Below the pieces are notes generated by a model. That model had not been told where the DNA came from. It searched no databases and was given only the letters and a program-made list of their open reading frames with translations. Position numbers and translations under genes: made by a program. Below are positions 6,014 to 15,334 of a stretch of DNA of 64,000 nt, one piece after another (the stretch's first letter is position 1; each line of letters begins with the position of its first letter). Origin of the DNA: Pacificimonas pallii (GTDB lineage Bacteria > Pseudomonadota > Alphaproteobacteria > Sphingomonadales > Sphingomonadaceae); contig NZ_JAGSPA010000003.1 in NCBI RefSeq assembly GCF_019204005.1, positions 620,001 to 684,000 of the forward strand. The letters run 5' to 3'.

Positions 6014-8455
6014 TTATTCATACCTTAGTGCGCGGGCCGGTTCGGCGCGCGCGACGCGCCAGCTTTGGCCGAATATGGTCACGGCGGCAATGATAAGGGC
6101 GAGGAACGAAGCGCCGATGAAGAAGAATGGCGACAGCGCAACACGGTCATCAAAGCCGTTCAGCCAGTTCGACATAGCCAGATAAGCAAGCGGCCAGGCG
6201 ATGAGATTGGCAATCAGGACGGGCCGGAGGAATTGGCCGATCAGGAGCCGCAGGATCTCCTTCGTTGACGCGCCCAGCGTCTTGCGGATGCCGATCTCCT
6301 TCACCCGCCGCGCCGTGTCGAAACTGGCGAGGCCGTAAAGGCCGATACAGCCGATAAGGACAGCCAGCACCGCGCCGATCGTGAACAGACGCGAGCGCTG
6401 TGCGTCGGCCTTGTAAAGACTGTTGTAAAGTGTCTGACTGGCCGTGTTTCCGCTGAACGGGACGGCAGGAGCTATTCTTTTCCATGTCGCCTCGACGTCC
6501 GCAAGCACGTCGCGGGCGGGACGCCCCTCGAATCTGAGGGCGGCGAGTGCACCGTCGATATTGTCGGATTCGTAAAAATACATCATCGGGCGCAAGGCTT
6601 CCCGAGGGCTTCGAAAGCGCATGTCGTCGACGACGCCGATGACGCGGTTTTCCGCTTCAGCGCCGAAGCTCTGGACGATTTCCCCGATCGCGGCTTCAGG
6701 TGACGCAAAGCCGAGGTCCCGCGCACCGGCACGACTGAGAATGATGTTATAGGTATTCGCCTTCATATCCTCGAAATTGATATCGGCCGTATCGTCCAGC
6801 GCGATATCCGCGCGAAAGTCCCGTCCCGCGATCAGGCGGGCACCATATGTGTCAAAATAGCCGGGACCTGTCCGCACCCATGTGAGCGAGGGCGTCGGCA
6901 TATTCTCACCGGGCCGTTGGATCGTGGTGGAACTCGTACTATAGGCGACGCCGGGGGTGTCGTTGCTGACAGCGACGCTCGTCACACCATCGATGGCACG
7001 GAACGCGGCAAGCATTTCCCGCCCCTGGCTGTCGTCCATGGGCACGTTCTGGAAACTATGGACGGTGATCAGGCCGTCGCGCTGGAAACCGAGATCGGCC
7101 TGTTCCAGATGACGAGTCTGCGCAAGCAGGATGAGGGTGCCGATCATGAACGCAACGGCAATCGAAAACTGCATGACGACAAGTGCGCGCCGAAGCTTTT
7201 GTCCCGCGCGGCCCCCGCCCGGCGCGCGCGCCGACGCAAGAACGGCGGCGGGCTGGAAACCGGACAGGATGAAGGCGGGATAAAGCCCTGCCAGAAGACC
7301 GACGATGAGGACCATCATGATCAGCGGCGGCAGGATCGAACCGGCGCCCCAATATGTCAGGCCAAGGTCGGTACCGCCCAGACTGTTTACGAAGGGGAGC
7401 GAAAGCTCCGTCAGGGCCAGCCCGATGAGTGACGCGAAGGCTACGGTCGCGATCGCCTCTGTCATGAATTGGATGACAAGTGATGTCTGCGTGCCGCCCA
7501 AAACTTTCCGGATCGCCACCTCTCGCGCCCTGAGACCGGCACGCGCTGTCGCGAGGTTGATGTAGTTCACGATCGCTATAAGCAGGGTCAAGATGCCGAC
7601 TACGCCAAGCGTGACGACGACGGTCCTGTCGCTTTCTCGCATCAGATGGACATCGTGCAGGGGACGGGTTTGCATCGTCATGATGTCGGAATATTGCTGG
7701 CCGGGAGCCACATCGACTGCGTTGGTATGCCGGTCGATGAACGCAGGCATGTCCGCCGTCATAGCCGCCGCAGCGTTCGCGTCCGGAAGCTGAACGAATG
7801 TATAGAGCTGCTGACTGCCCCAATTGTCGAAATTCTCATCTGCGTAGCGCTCGCGCACATATTGGCCAAAAATCTCTTGATCGAAACTGCGGTTCGCGGC
7901 TGGCTGTTTCAGGATCGCGCCAACCTGAAAACTGCGTGTCTCGCCATAGACAGTCAGGGCGATGGTCTCGCCCACGGGCAGCGGGTCACGGAAATATTTT
8001 CGCGCCATATCTTCTGTGATCGCAATGCTGTCGGGGTCGCTTAGCGCTGCCGCATCTCCCGCAATCACGGGATAGGGAAACAGATCGAAAAAGTTGCTGT
8101 CGACAAGGGCCATCTGTTCCGATGTCGCGCTCGCTCCCTTCTGGACGGCGATACCGGTCTCCTTCAGACGCGTACCCTGCAGGCCGGGATAATCCGCTCT
8201 CAGAAAATCAATGAGCGCAGCCATTGTATCTACGCCCTCAAGCTCTGGAATGCCGGGCAGATCGTAGGTGAGCGTCATGACATAGATATTTTCGGACCCC
8301 GGCAACTGCCGGTCATAACCACGCTCGTTCTGAACGAAGAGATAGAGCACCAGGAACACCGCGATGCCGAGAGCGAGGCCGCCGATGGACAGGACGGCGT
8401 GCAGCTTGTGCCGGGTCAGCGAGCGGTAGAGCGTCAGAAGAGCGGTGGAGGTCAT
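6014..8455 (-). CDS. MacB/FtsX-type ABC exporter permease
   Basis: An 813-residue inner-membrane permease built from two FtsX-like units. An N-terminal helix (LSIGGLALGIAVFLVLYLFV) is followed by a periplasmic MacB-PCD-like domain, a first membrane block around residues 285-400 containing the FtsX signature REVAIRKVLGGT, a further helix and second periplasmic domain, and a C-terminal block with the matching signature VKEIGIRKTLGAS. Such double-unit proteins work by mechanotransmission with a separate ATPase, here the next gene upstream (15 bp away). With the adaptor gene it forms a three-gene export operon that probably expels a small molecule, peptide or lipid from the periplasm or inner membrane. 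The substrate cannot be told from sequence. Confidence 0.9.
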   Translation of the reverse strand: MTSTALLTLYRSLTRHKLHAVLSIGGLALGIAVFLVLYLFVQNERGYDRQLPGSENIYVMTLTYDLPGIPELEGVDTMAALIDFLRADYPGLQGTRLKETGIAVQKGASATSEQMALVDSNFFDLFPYPVIAGDAAALSDPDSIAITEDMARKYFRDPLPVGETIALTVYGETRSFQVGAILKQPAANRSFDQEIFGQYVRERYADENFDNWGSQQLYTFVQLPDANAAAAMTADMPAFIDRHTNAVDVAPGQQYSDIMTMQTRPLHDVHLMRESDRTVVVTLGVVGILTLLIAIVNYINLATARAGLRAREVAIRKVLGGTQTSLVIQFMTEAIATVAFASLIGLALTELSLPFVNSLGGTDLGLTYWGAGSILPPLIMMVLIVGLLAGLYPAFILSGFQPAAVLASARAPGGGRAGQKLRRALVVMQFSIAVAFMIGTLILLAQTRHLEQADLGFQRDGLITVHSFQNVPMDDSQGREMLAAFRAIDGVTSVAVSNDTPGVAYSTSSTTIQRPGENMPTPSLTWVRTGPGYFDTYGARLIAGRDFRADIALDDTADINFEDMKANTYNIILSRAGARDLGFASPEAAIGEIVQSFGAEAENRVIGVVDDMRFRSPREALRPMMYFYESDNIDGALAALRFEGRPARDVLADVEATWKRIAPAVPFSGNTASQTLYNSLYKADAQRSRLFTIGAVLAVLIGCIGLYGLASFDTARRVKEIGIRKTLGASTKEILRLLIGQFLRPVLIANLIAWPLAYLAMSNWLNGFDDRVALSPFFFIGASFLALIIAAVTIFGQSWRVARAEPARALRYE

Positions 8456-8469
8456 GTATCTGTTCCCGT

Positions 8470-9150
8470 TCAGGCGGCGCGGCGGGCGGAGGTGAGGATG
8501 CGGCCATCGACCATAGAGACGGTGCGCTTGGCGATATCGGCATGGGCGGGTGAGTGCGTAACCATGACGATGGTCGCGCCGTCCGCGTTGAGTTCGGACA
8601 ATATGTCCATTACCTGCGCGCCGTTTTCCGTATCGAGGTTCCCGGTTGGCTCGTCGGCCAGGATCAGCTTCGGTTCTCCCACAATCGCCCGCGCGATGGC
8701 GGCGCGCTGCTGCTGGCCGCCGCTTAACTGGTGCGGGTGATGGTCCTTCCTATGCGCGACGCCGACCCGGTCCATGGCGGCCTCGACGCGCTCGCGTTTT
8801 TCTTTTGCTGACATGTCGCGATAGGCGAGGCCGAGCGCGACATTCTCGCCGATGGTCAGGTCGTCAATCAGATTGAAGCTTTGGAAGACGAAACCCAGGC
8901 GGTCGCGGCGCAGCTTTGCCAGTTGCTGCTCGGCACTGGCGCTGATGTCCCTACCCTCGAAGATGTACCGACCGGAACTGGGACGATCTATCGTGCCAAG
9001 AACGTTCAGAAGCGTGGACTTGCCGCAACCGGACGGCCCCATGATGGCAACAAATTCGCCTGCGTCGATGTTGAGGTCAATACTCGTGAGTGCGGTCGTT
9101 TCGACCTCGTCGGAACGGTACAGGCGGCAGACATTTTCGAGCTGGATCAT
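8470..9150 (-). CDS. ABC exporter ATPase (MacB/LolD type)
   Basis: A 226-residue stand-alone ATPase, the usual size for the LolD/MacB/YknY group. It shows Walker A GPSGCGKST near residue 38, Q-loop region FVFQSFNLI, signature LSGGQQQR, Walker B LILADEPTGNLD and H-loop VTHS. It should drive the FtsX-type permease encoded immediately downstream. It lies 8 bp from the adaptor gene, so one mRNA is likely. Confidence 0.94.
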   Translation of the reverse strand: MIQLENVCRLYRSDEVETTALTSIDLNIDAGEFVAIMGPSGCGKSTLLNVLGTIDRPSSGRYIFEGRDISASAEQQLAKLRRDRLGFVFQSFNLIDDLTIGENVALGLAYRDMSAKEKRERVEAAMDRVGVAHRKDHHPHQLSGGQQQRAAIARAIVGEPKLILADEPTGNLDTENGAQVMDILSELNADGATIVMVTHSPAHADIAKRTVSMVDGRILTSARRAA

Positions 9151-9158
9151 CGGTTTTC

Positions 9159-10445
9159 CTAATTAAGAATGAGCGTGTCGTAGTCGGCGTAACTGCCGGT
9201 GGCGGAGGTCACGATGCGATCTCCGGCGGAAAGCCCGGAGGTGATTTCGACCTGGTCGGGATTGCGCCGGCCGCTGGTGATTGCGCGGCGATGTGCGCGG
9301 CCCTCGCCGTCCATGACGAAGGCGCTGGTGCCATTGCCGTCCAGCCAGCCACCTGACGGGGCCACCAACGCAGGCCGGTCGGCGCCCAGTACGAGCCGCA
9401 CGTCGATCGTCTGGCCGCGATTGAGTTGCGCAGAGGGCTCTTCAGTAAAGCCCAGCTCTATACGAAACTGACCGTCCGTAACTTGCGGCAGGACCTTGAT
9501 GACGGTCATCGGGAGGACCTTGCCGCCAATGGTCGCGCGTGCAGCAAGGCCGGTTTCGACGCGGCCCAGATAAAATTGATCGACATCGGCGATGAGTTTC
9601 CACCTGCCCTCGCTATCGATCTGCCCGACTGGATCGCCGGGAGTGAGCGTCTGACCAGCTTGTAGGGTGAAAGCGGTCAGGCGGCCCGATACCGGTCCAC
9701 GGATGGTGAGCGCATCGAGGCTGCGGCGAACCATGGCGAGGCTGCGGTTCAGCTGCGCCTCGGTTCTCCCTATACGGGCAGACTGGCTGGCGAGGACCCC
9801 CTGTTCGCTGGCGCGCGATTGTTCGAGGGCGTGCAGCCGCGCACGGCGAAAGGCAACCTCCGCAGCGACCGGGTCAAGGGCGGCCTGGTTGACGATCTGG
9901 CGTTCGAACAGGAACGCCTTGGCCTGATAATCTTCCTCCGCCTTCATGAGGGCGTTTCGCGCTTCGGCAAGATCCTTGTCGCCCTCGAACCGGCCGCGCT
10001 GTACGGCGAGGCGCTGGCCGCTGACATTGCCAAGCTGCCCGGCAATGTCGGCGGAGCGCGAGGCGACATCGAGCTCCAGCGCGGGGTTGGTGAGGCGCAC
10101 AAGCGCATCGCCCTTGGTCACCAATTGCCCGTCACTGGCGATGAGCGCCTCGACCTGGCCGCCCGCGACAGAGGCGACGAACGTCGTCGAAAACGGCGCA
10201 ACCTTCGCGCGGAGCGGTACATAATCCTGAAAGGGTGCGCGCACGACTTCACCCGTGCGGATCATAGCGGCATCGACGGTCAGTGACCCTGATGCGGGGA
10301 TGAGGCGATAGCCGAACAGAATTGCCAGAATGGCGACCAGGCCGATGCCAAGCCGCACCGCCCATGTCCGCGATTTTGGCTTTGGCGCTTCTATCCGGCG
10401 GTCCATATTTGCGCCGCTTACGTCTGGGGTGCTCACTGCTGTCAT
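9159..10445 (-). CDS. Periplasmic adaptor subunit of the ABC exporter (HlyD/MacA family)
   Basis: A 428-residue membrane fusion protein. After about 28 cytoplasmic residues there is a single membrane helix (LGIGLVAILAILFGYRLI), then a lipoyl-like half-motif, a coiled-coil hairpin over about residues 115-245, a barrel domain and a C-terminal membrane-proximal domain ending with SGLSAGDRIV, typical of this family. First gene of the leftward exporter operon; it faces the two-component genes across a 127-bp AT-rich gap. It should connect the permease/ATPase to an outer-membrane channel encoded elsewhere. Confidence 0.9.
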   Translation of the reverse strand: MTAVSTPDVSGANMDRRIEAPKPKSRTWAVRLGIGLVAILAILFGYRLIPASGSLTVDAAMIRTGEVVRAPFQDYVPLRAKVAPFSTTFVASVAGGQVEALIASDGQLVTKGDALVRLTNPALELDVASRSADIAGQLGNVSGQRLAVQRGRFEGDKDLAEARNALMKAEEDYQAKAFLFERQIVNQAALDPVAAEVAFRRARLHALEQSRASEQGVLASQSARIGRTEAQLNRSLAMVRRSLDALTIRGPVSGRLTAFTLQAGQTLTPGDPVGQIDSEGRWKLIADVDQFYLGRVETGLAARATIGGKVLPMTVIKVLPQVTDGQFRIELGFTEEPSAQLNRGQTIDVRLVLGADRPALVAPSGGWLDGNGTSAFVMDGEGRAHRRAITSGRRNPDQVEITSGLSAGDRIVTSATGSYADYDTLILN

Positions 10446-10572
10446 GAGGACAGTATATGTCAGCTTGCAGAATCAACCTTAATTTCTGAATTGATTAAAT
10501 AAAATTACACGTCTTGGCGCGCGGCTGTTCGCCCCTGTAAGGAGGTGTCCGATTTCGAACACGGGTAAAAAC
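10446..10572. promoter_or_regulatory. Divergent AT-rich promoter region of exporter and two-component genes
   Basis: The gap between the leftward exporter operon and the rightward regulator gene is strikingly AT-rich at 10465-10510. It contains an inverted repeat AATCAA (10471-10476) / TTGATT (10491-10496) with AATT-TCTG-AATT nested inside (10481-10492). This is a good candidate for the regulator's own binding site. No -24/-12 sigma-54 promoter (TGGCAC-N5-TTGCA) is seen on either strand. A strong AAGGAGG lies at 10539-10545, unusually far (27 bases) from the ATG at 10573. Confidence 0.5.
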
Positions 10573-11838
10573 ATGTCAACCGAATCAGATGAGCCCGAAT
10601 CATCATCCGTCCTCTTTATCGATGATGATCCTGACATCGTGAAGGCGGCACGGTTGCTGCTGATGCGGGAGGGCATCGCGGTGACGGGCGCGGCATCCCC
10701 GGATGCGGCATGGCCCCTGCTCGCGGGGCGAAGCTTTGATGTCATCCTTCTCGACCTCAATTTCGCACGCGGGCAGACGTCGGGCGCGGAAGGGTTCGCG
10801 ATGCTGGACCGGCTGCTTGCCGCCGACCGGAATGCCATCATTGTCGTTGTCACCGGTCATAGCGGCATCAATATCGCCGTGCAGGCGATGCGGGCCGGCG
10901 CAAGCGATTTTGTCATCAAGCCTTGGAACAATGAGCGTCTGGTCGCGACGGTTCAGCGCGCTACCGACCTGCGCCGGGCCAAGACCAAGGCCGCGCCCGA
11001 CATCGCCGCAAATACCGAGGACCGCCTACTCCTGGGCGAGGATGCGTCCATCGTGCGCGCGCGTGATACCATTGCCCGGGTCGCCCCGACGGGCGCCGCC
11101 GTCCTTATTCAGGGACCGGCGGGTAGCGGTAAGAGCCTTGCCGCACGCGCGCTGCATCATGCGTCTGCGTTGGCCGATCAACCGCTCGTTACGCTCGCAG
11201 CGGGTACACCCCTGTCCGATGCCGATATTATCGATGCCGCGGCGCGTGCCAGAGGCGCGACCCTGCTGATCGAGGATGTGGGAGAGCTGGGCGCCGCGTT
11301 GCAGCCCACTCTTGCACGTGCCCTTTCCGACGTGCGCGTCATCGCCACAAGCTGCGAGGCCCGTGCCGAGCTGAAAGCCAGGCTGGACAAGGATCTGCTA
11401 TACCGGCTCAACACTATCGAGATCACCCTGCCGCCGCTCGGTCAGCGCGGGGGCGATGCACTGCTACTGGCCCGGCACTTTCTTGCCCTGTTCGCCGGGC
11501 GCTATGGAAAGCCCGCAAAGGCGTTGACGTATGAGGCGGAAGAGGCAATCGCCGCGGACAGCTGGCCCGACGATGTGCGCGGCCTGCGGCAGGCCATGGA
11601 GAGGGCGGTACTGCTCGGCACGGGCGAGGAGCACGGCGTCGATGATTTCGGGTTTGCCATAGATGATGACGACCATCGCCCGCGCGCCATCGCGGCGGAT
11701 CTCAACCTGACGCGCAGCGAGAAGGTGCTGGTGGAGGCCGCCCTGAAGCGGCATAATTTCAACGTGTCCCGCGCCGCCAAGGATCTCGGCCTGACCCGCG
11801 CCGCGCTCTATCGCAGAATGGCAAAATATGAACTTTAG
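10573..11838 (+). CDS. NtrC-like response regulator lacking the GAFTGA loop
   Basis: A 421-residue regulator: receiver domain at about 12-125 with acidic pocket FIDDD, phospho-acceptor Asp near 61 (ILLDLNF) and conserved Lys in VIKPW; AAA+ domain at about 150-330 with Walker A GPAGSGKS and Walker B-like LLIEDVG; and a C-terminal Fis-type helix-turn-helix (FNVSRAAKDLGLTRAALYRR). The stretch that in NtrC proteins carries the sigma-54-contacting GAFTGA loop is missing: the sequence goes from LVTLAAGTPLSDADII almost straight to the Walker B region. It therefore probably regulates without sigma-54, perhaps as a sigma-70 activator or repressor. Its 3' end overlaps the kinase gene by 11 bp. Likely target: the divergent exporter operon. 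Confidence 0.9.
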   Translation: MSTESDEPESSSVLFIDDDPDIVKAARLLLMREGIAVTGAASPDAAWPLLAGRSFDVILLDLNFARGQTSGAEGFAMLDRLLAADRNAIIVVVTGHSGINIAVQAMRAGASDFVIKPWNNERLVATVQRATDLRRAKTKAAPDIAANTEDRLLLGEDASIVRARDTIARVAPTGAAVLIQGPAGSGKSLAARALHHASALADQPLVTLAAGTPLSDADIIDAAARARGATLLIEDVGELGAALQPTLARALSDVRVIATSCEARAELKARLDKDLLYRLNTIEITLPPLGQRGGDALLLARHFLALFAGRYGKPAKALTYEAEEAIAADSWPDDVRGLRQAMERAVLLGTGEEHGVDDFGFAIDDDDHRPRAIAADLNLTRSEKVLVEAALKRHNFNVSRAAKDLGLTRAALYRRMAKYEL

Positions 11839-13012
11839 GCTGAGGACCGCGCTATACGCCACGCTGCTGATCTTCACGGGAGCGGCGGCCATGCTTGCCT
11901 GGCGCGAGGGCTTCTATGCCAACACTGCGCTTGCGCTTCTCGTGGCAGTCTGGATCTCCGCGATCCTGTCGGCGATGGCAACGCGGCAGACGGCCCCCGT
12001 TACGGTTGTCATGCAAACTCCGGACGAAGCGGCGCTGCGCGAGCAGAAGCGGCTGATTGCCTATCTGAACCTATCCCCCGCGCCGCTTGTCACGCTTGAC
12101 CGGGAAATGCGGCTATGGGCCGTCAACCGCGCCGCGCGGCGGCTATTTGCGGCCGACGACCTCATTCCGTCACCGCCCGATGGACTGGTGGCGGCCATTT
12201 CCGCCACCGCCCCGGGCCAAACCACCAGCGTCAGAATGGACGGAGGGCATGCCGCAGCGCTGGCGATTGCCGATCTCGATTCCGGCGGGACAGGCGGGCG
12301 GATCGCCGCGCTTATCGATATTGATGCCGAACTGAAGGTCGCGGAGGCCAATGCGCTGCGCGACCTGCTGCAGGTGCTGAGCCATGAGATCATGAACGCG
12401 CTGACGCCCATTGCGTCGCTCGGGCGAACAGCGGCGGCGCTGATGATGGATGTGAAGCCCGATATAGCCGCTGCGCGCGATGCCGTGGAAACGATTGCGC
12501 GGCGCGCCGATGGCTTGCAGAAATTCAGCCGCGCATATCGCGATCTGGCACGCCTGCCTCCGCCTGATATTTCTCCCATCGAGTTACGGATATTCGTGTC
12601 GGATCTGCAGCGAATGTTTGACACACGGTGGACGAACGGCCCGAACCTCACCGTCAAATATGATCGCGCCCCGCAATTGGTATTGGCAGACCCGGATCAG
12701 TTGAACGCGGCGGTCTGGGCGCTGTTGCAGAATGCCGTCGAAGCTGGCGGTAGCGGGGTCCATGTCACTTTGGAGATTCAGCGCCTTGCAAATGCCCTGA
12801 CCCTCAGCGTTATCGACGATGGACCCGGACTGTCCGACGCGCATCGTGACAGGGTTTTTCAGCCTTTCTACACGACGAGACCGGAAGGTAGCGGCATCGG
12901 CCTGACGCTTGCGCGGCAAATTGCCCGCGCGCATGGTGGCGATCTGCAGCTCGTTCACACGCAGCCCGCACATGGGGCCCGGTTCGAACTCACATTTCCC
13001 GCTGTTCGATAG
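11828..13012 (+). CDS. Sensor histidine kinase (NtrY/NtrB-like)
   Basis: A 394-residue membrane kinase: two N-terminal membrane helices within the first 55 residues with almost no periplasmic loop, a PAS-like segment (PAPLVTLDREMRLWAVN), an H-box with phospho-acceptor His near residue 186 (LSHEIMNALTPI), an N-box (LLQNAVEAGG), G1 (DDGPGLS), F (FQPFYTTRPEG) and G2 (GSGIGLTLAR). With so little outside the membrane it probably senses a membrane or cytoplasmic cue. It overlaps the upstream regulator gene and its 3' end overlaps the oppositely oriented ccoS by 23 bp. Confidence 0.93.
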   Translation: MNFRLRTALYATLLIFTGAAAMLAWREGFYANTALALLVAVWISAILSAMATRQTAPVTVVMQTPDEAALREQKRLIAYLNLSPAPLVTLDREMRLWAVNRAARRLFAADDLIPSPPDGLVAAISATAPGQTTSVRMDGGHAAALAIADLDSGGTGGRIAALIDIDAELKVAEANALRDLLQVLSHEIMNALTPIASLGRTAAALMMDVKPDIAAARDAVETIARRADGLQKFSRAYRDLARLPPPDISPIELRIFVSDLQRMFDTRWTNGPNLTVKYDRAPQLVLADPDQLNAAVWALLQNAVEAGGSGVHVTLEIQRLANALTLSVIDDGPGLSDAHRDRVFQPFYTTRPEGSGIGLTLARQIARAHGGDLQLVHTQPAHGARFELTFPAVR

Positions 13013-13217
13013 ACGCCTTTCCGTGATCGCGGGAGGGCCGCCGCGATGGCCGCGCTTCGGGCCTTGCGGCAACCTCATCTTCGTCTTCGTTTAGAATCCG
13101 CAATGCGGCACCGTCGAGATCCTCGAACTGGTCGTGCTTCATCGCCCAGAAGAACGCGGCCAGCCCCGCCAGGCCAAGTCCCAACGCGATGGGAATCAGA
13201 ACCGCAAGGCCCGTCAT
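12990..13217 (-). CDS. ccoS: cbb3 oxidase maturation protein CcoS
   Basis: A 75-residue protein with one N-terminal membrane helix (LIPIALGLGLAGLAAFFWAM) followed by the CcoS signature KHDQFEDLDG and a charged tail. CcoS is needed to insert heme and copper cofactors into CcoN. It is the last gene of the leftward cco cluster; its start overlaps the ccoI stop. The tail is longer than usual for the family (most are 45-60 residues) and runs into the kinase gene on the other strand. Confidence 0.92.
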   Translation of the reverse strand: MTGLAVLIPIALGLGLAGLAAFFWAMKHDQFEDLDGAALRILNEDEDEVAARPEARPSRRPSRDHGKASIEQREM

Positions 13218-15334
13218 GAACGCGCCAGACGCAGCGAATTGCCCACCACGATCACGGACGACAGCGACATGGCCACCGCTGCAACAAGCGGTGTGACGAG
13301 GCCGGCAACGGCGAGGGGGACGGCCAGAATATTATACATGATCGCAAGCGCGAAATTCTGCCTGACGATCCGCATCGTGCGTTTCGCGGTGTCGAGCGCG
13401 GTGACAACCGGCCGCAGGCTATTACCCAGGAATACGAAATCGGCGGCCTGCTGCCCGGCATCGCTGGCCGTGCCGGGCGCCATGGAAACATCCGCAGCGG
13501 AAAGCGCGGGCCCGTCATTGAGCCCGTCTCCGACCATGAAGACCCGGTGCCCATCTGCCTGCGCCGCTCTTATCGTCGCAAGCTTCTGTGGCGGCAGCAG
13601 GTCGGACCGTGCGGGAATATCAAGATCCCGCGCAACTTTGGCAACGGGGCCCTCGCGGTCGCCGGACAGGATGGCGATATCGGGAATACGGATTTTAAGC
13701 GCGTCGATGGCCGACCTCGCTTCAGGGCGCAAATCGTCGGCGAATGTCAGGAGATGCAGCGGATCTCCGTCACGTTCAAACAAAGTGGCCAATGGTGCAT
13801 CGCGCTTCGACGGTTTGCGCAGCGCCACCGGCTGTCCGCGATAGGCGGCGAATACCCCCTCGCCGGGACGCTCAGTAAGATTTTCAAGCGCGGCGGGCGT
13901 GACGTTCATGCCGTTCAGCGCCCGGGTCAGGGAACGTGACAGCGGCTGTCGGCTCGACTGGGCGAGCGCAAGGATCACGCTGGCATCTTCATCCGATAAG
14001 ACACCAAGATCCTGCGGCACGGGCGACCCCATCGTCAGCGTTCCCGTCTTGTCGAAAAAGACCTGGTCCACCTCGGCCAGCCGTTCAAGCGCACTGCCAT
14101 CCTTGACGAGGATCCCCGCCTTCATCAGCCGCCCGGCCGCAACCACCTGCGCGGCCGGAACGGCAAGTCCAAGTGCGCAGGGGCAGGTGATGATGAGCAC
14201 GGCAACGGCAATCAGCAGCGCCTCATGCCATCCCGCACCTGCCATCATCCAGCCGGTGAAGGCAGCGGCAGCGACAAGGTGCACCACTGGCGCGTAGAGC
14301 CGCGCGGCGCGGTCGGCGATGCGGACATAGCGCGACTTTCCCTGAGCCGCCGCCTCCATGAGGCGCGCCATTTCCGCGATCGCCGTGTCTTCGCCCGCGC
14401 GCGTGACGCGGACGGTCAGCGCCGCTGTCAGATTCAGCGATCCTGCCGCGACGTCGCTGCCGACGCGTGCTTCGGCAGCCTCGCTTTCGCCGGTGAGCAG
14501 GCTGGCGTCGACATGACTGGTTCCCGACTCGACGGTGCCGTCGGCGGCGAACCGGTCGCCTGCCGCGACCAGCATGCGCATGCCGGGCGCCAGATGTTCA
14601 GCTTCACGCCAGATTGTGCCGCCATCCCCTTGAACGACATGCGCACCCGGCGCCCGCTGCTTCAGCAGAGCTTCGATCCCGGTCATGGCGCGCGCGCGCA
14701 CCTGCTTGTCGAGGACACGCCCGATCAACAGGAAGAACAAGAGCATGACAGCGCCGTCGAACCAGGCATGCGGTCCGTGGGTCACCGTTTCATGCAGGCT
14801 CATGGCGGTCACCAGCACAAGACCGACAGCGATCGGCACATCCATATTGGTGCGCCTCGCCCGCAGCGCACGCCAGGCGGAGAGGAAGAACGGTCTGCCG
14901 GCATATGCGATCGCAGGCACGGCAATCAGCGCTGACAGCCAGTGGAACAGCTGACGTGTGGCCGGGTCCGCCCCTGCCCAAATGCTGACAGAAAACAGCA
15001 TGACGTTCATCGCGGCGAAACCGGCGACGGCAAGCGCGCGCGTGAGCATCTTCGCTTCGGGGTCGCGTTCGTCGATGTTCGAAACGGCCTGCTGCGCTTC
15101 AAATCCCATCCGTTCGAAACATGTTTCGATGTCACGGGGGGTAAGTTCCGGGAGGTGCGACACCGAAACCTTTTTCCCTGAAAAGTTCACGCGAACCGCC
15201 GCGATGCCCTGTATCGCGGTCATTCCGGTTTCGATTTTCGCGATGCAGCCGGCACAGCGTATGCCGGGAACCGTGAATACCGACTCTATGGTACTACCTG
15301 CCGGGCGCAGCCGCACATTGGCTGGCGCGTTCAT
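13214..15334 (-). CDS. ccoI: Copper-exporting P1B-type ATPase CcoI (FixI)
   Basis: A 706-residue heavy-metal ATPase that supplies copper for cbb3 oxidase assembly in the periplasm. It has an N-terminal HMA domain with the metal site CAGC near residue 28, membrane helices, the TGES actuator motif, the ion-channel motif CPC (TCPCALG), phosphorylation motif DKTGT and hinge GDGLNDGPAL. Its place between ccoH and ccoS identifies it as CcoI rather than the detoxifying CopA ATPase. Overlaps its neighbours by 4 bp on each side. Confidence 0.95.
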   Translation of the reverse strand: MNAPANVRLRPAGSTIESVFTVPGIRCAGCIAKIETGMTAIQGIAAVRVNFSGKKVSVSHLPELTPRDIETCFERMGFEAQQAVSNIDERDPEAKMLTRALAVAGFAAMNVMLFSVSIWAGADPATRQLFHWLSALIAVPAIAYAGRPFFLSAWRALRARRTNMDVPIAVGLVLVTAMSLHETVTHGPHAWFDGAVMLLFFLLIGRVLDKQVRARAMTGIEALLKQRAPGAHVVQGDGGTIWREAEHLAPGMRMLVAAGDRFAADGTVESGTSHVDASLLTGESEAAEARVGSDVAAGSLNLTAALTVRVTRAGEDTAIAEMARLMEAAAQGKSRYVRIADRAARLYAPVVHLVAAAAFTGWMMAGAGWHEALLIAVAVLIITCPCALGLAVPAAQVVAAGRLMKAGILVKDGSALERLAEVDQVFFDKTGTLTMGSPVPQDLGVLSDEDASVILALAQSSRQPLSRSLTRALNGMNVTPAALENLTERPGEGVFAAYRGQPVALRKPSKRDAPLATLFERDGDPLHLLTFADDLRPEARSAIDALKIRIPDIAILSGDREGPVAKVARDLDIPARSDLLPPQKLATIRAAQADGHRVFMVGDGLNDGPALSAADVSMAPGTASDAGQQAADFVFLGNSLRPVVTALDTAKRTMRIVRQNFALAIMYNILAVPLAVAGLVTPLVAAVAMSLSSVIVVGNSLRLARS

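Noticed and set aside
10446-10572. Search for a sigma-54 promoter in front of the exporter operon
   Set aside because: No GG/GC pair with the -24/-12 spacing and context was found on either strand.
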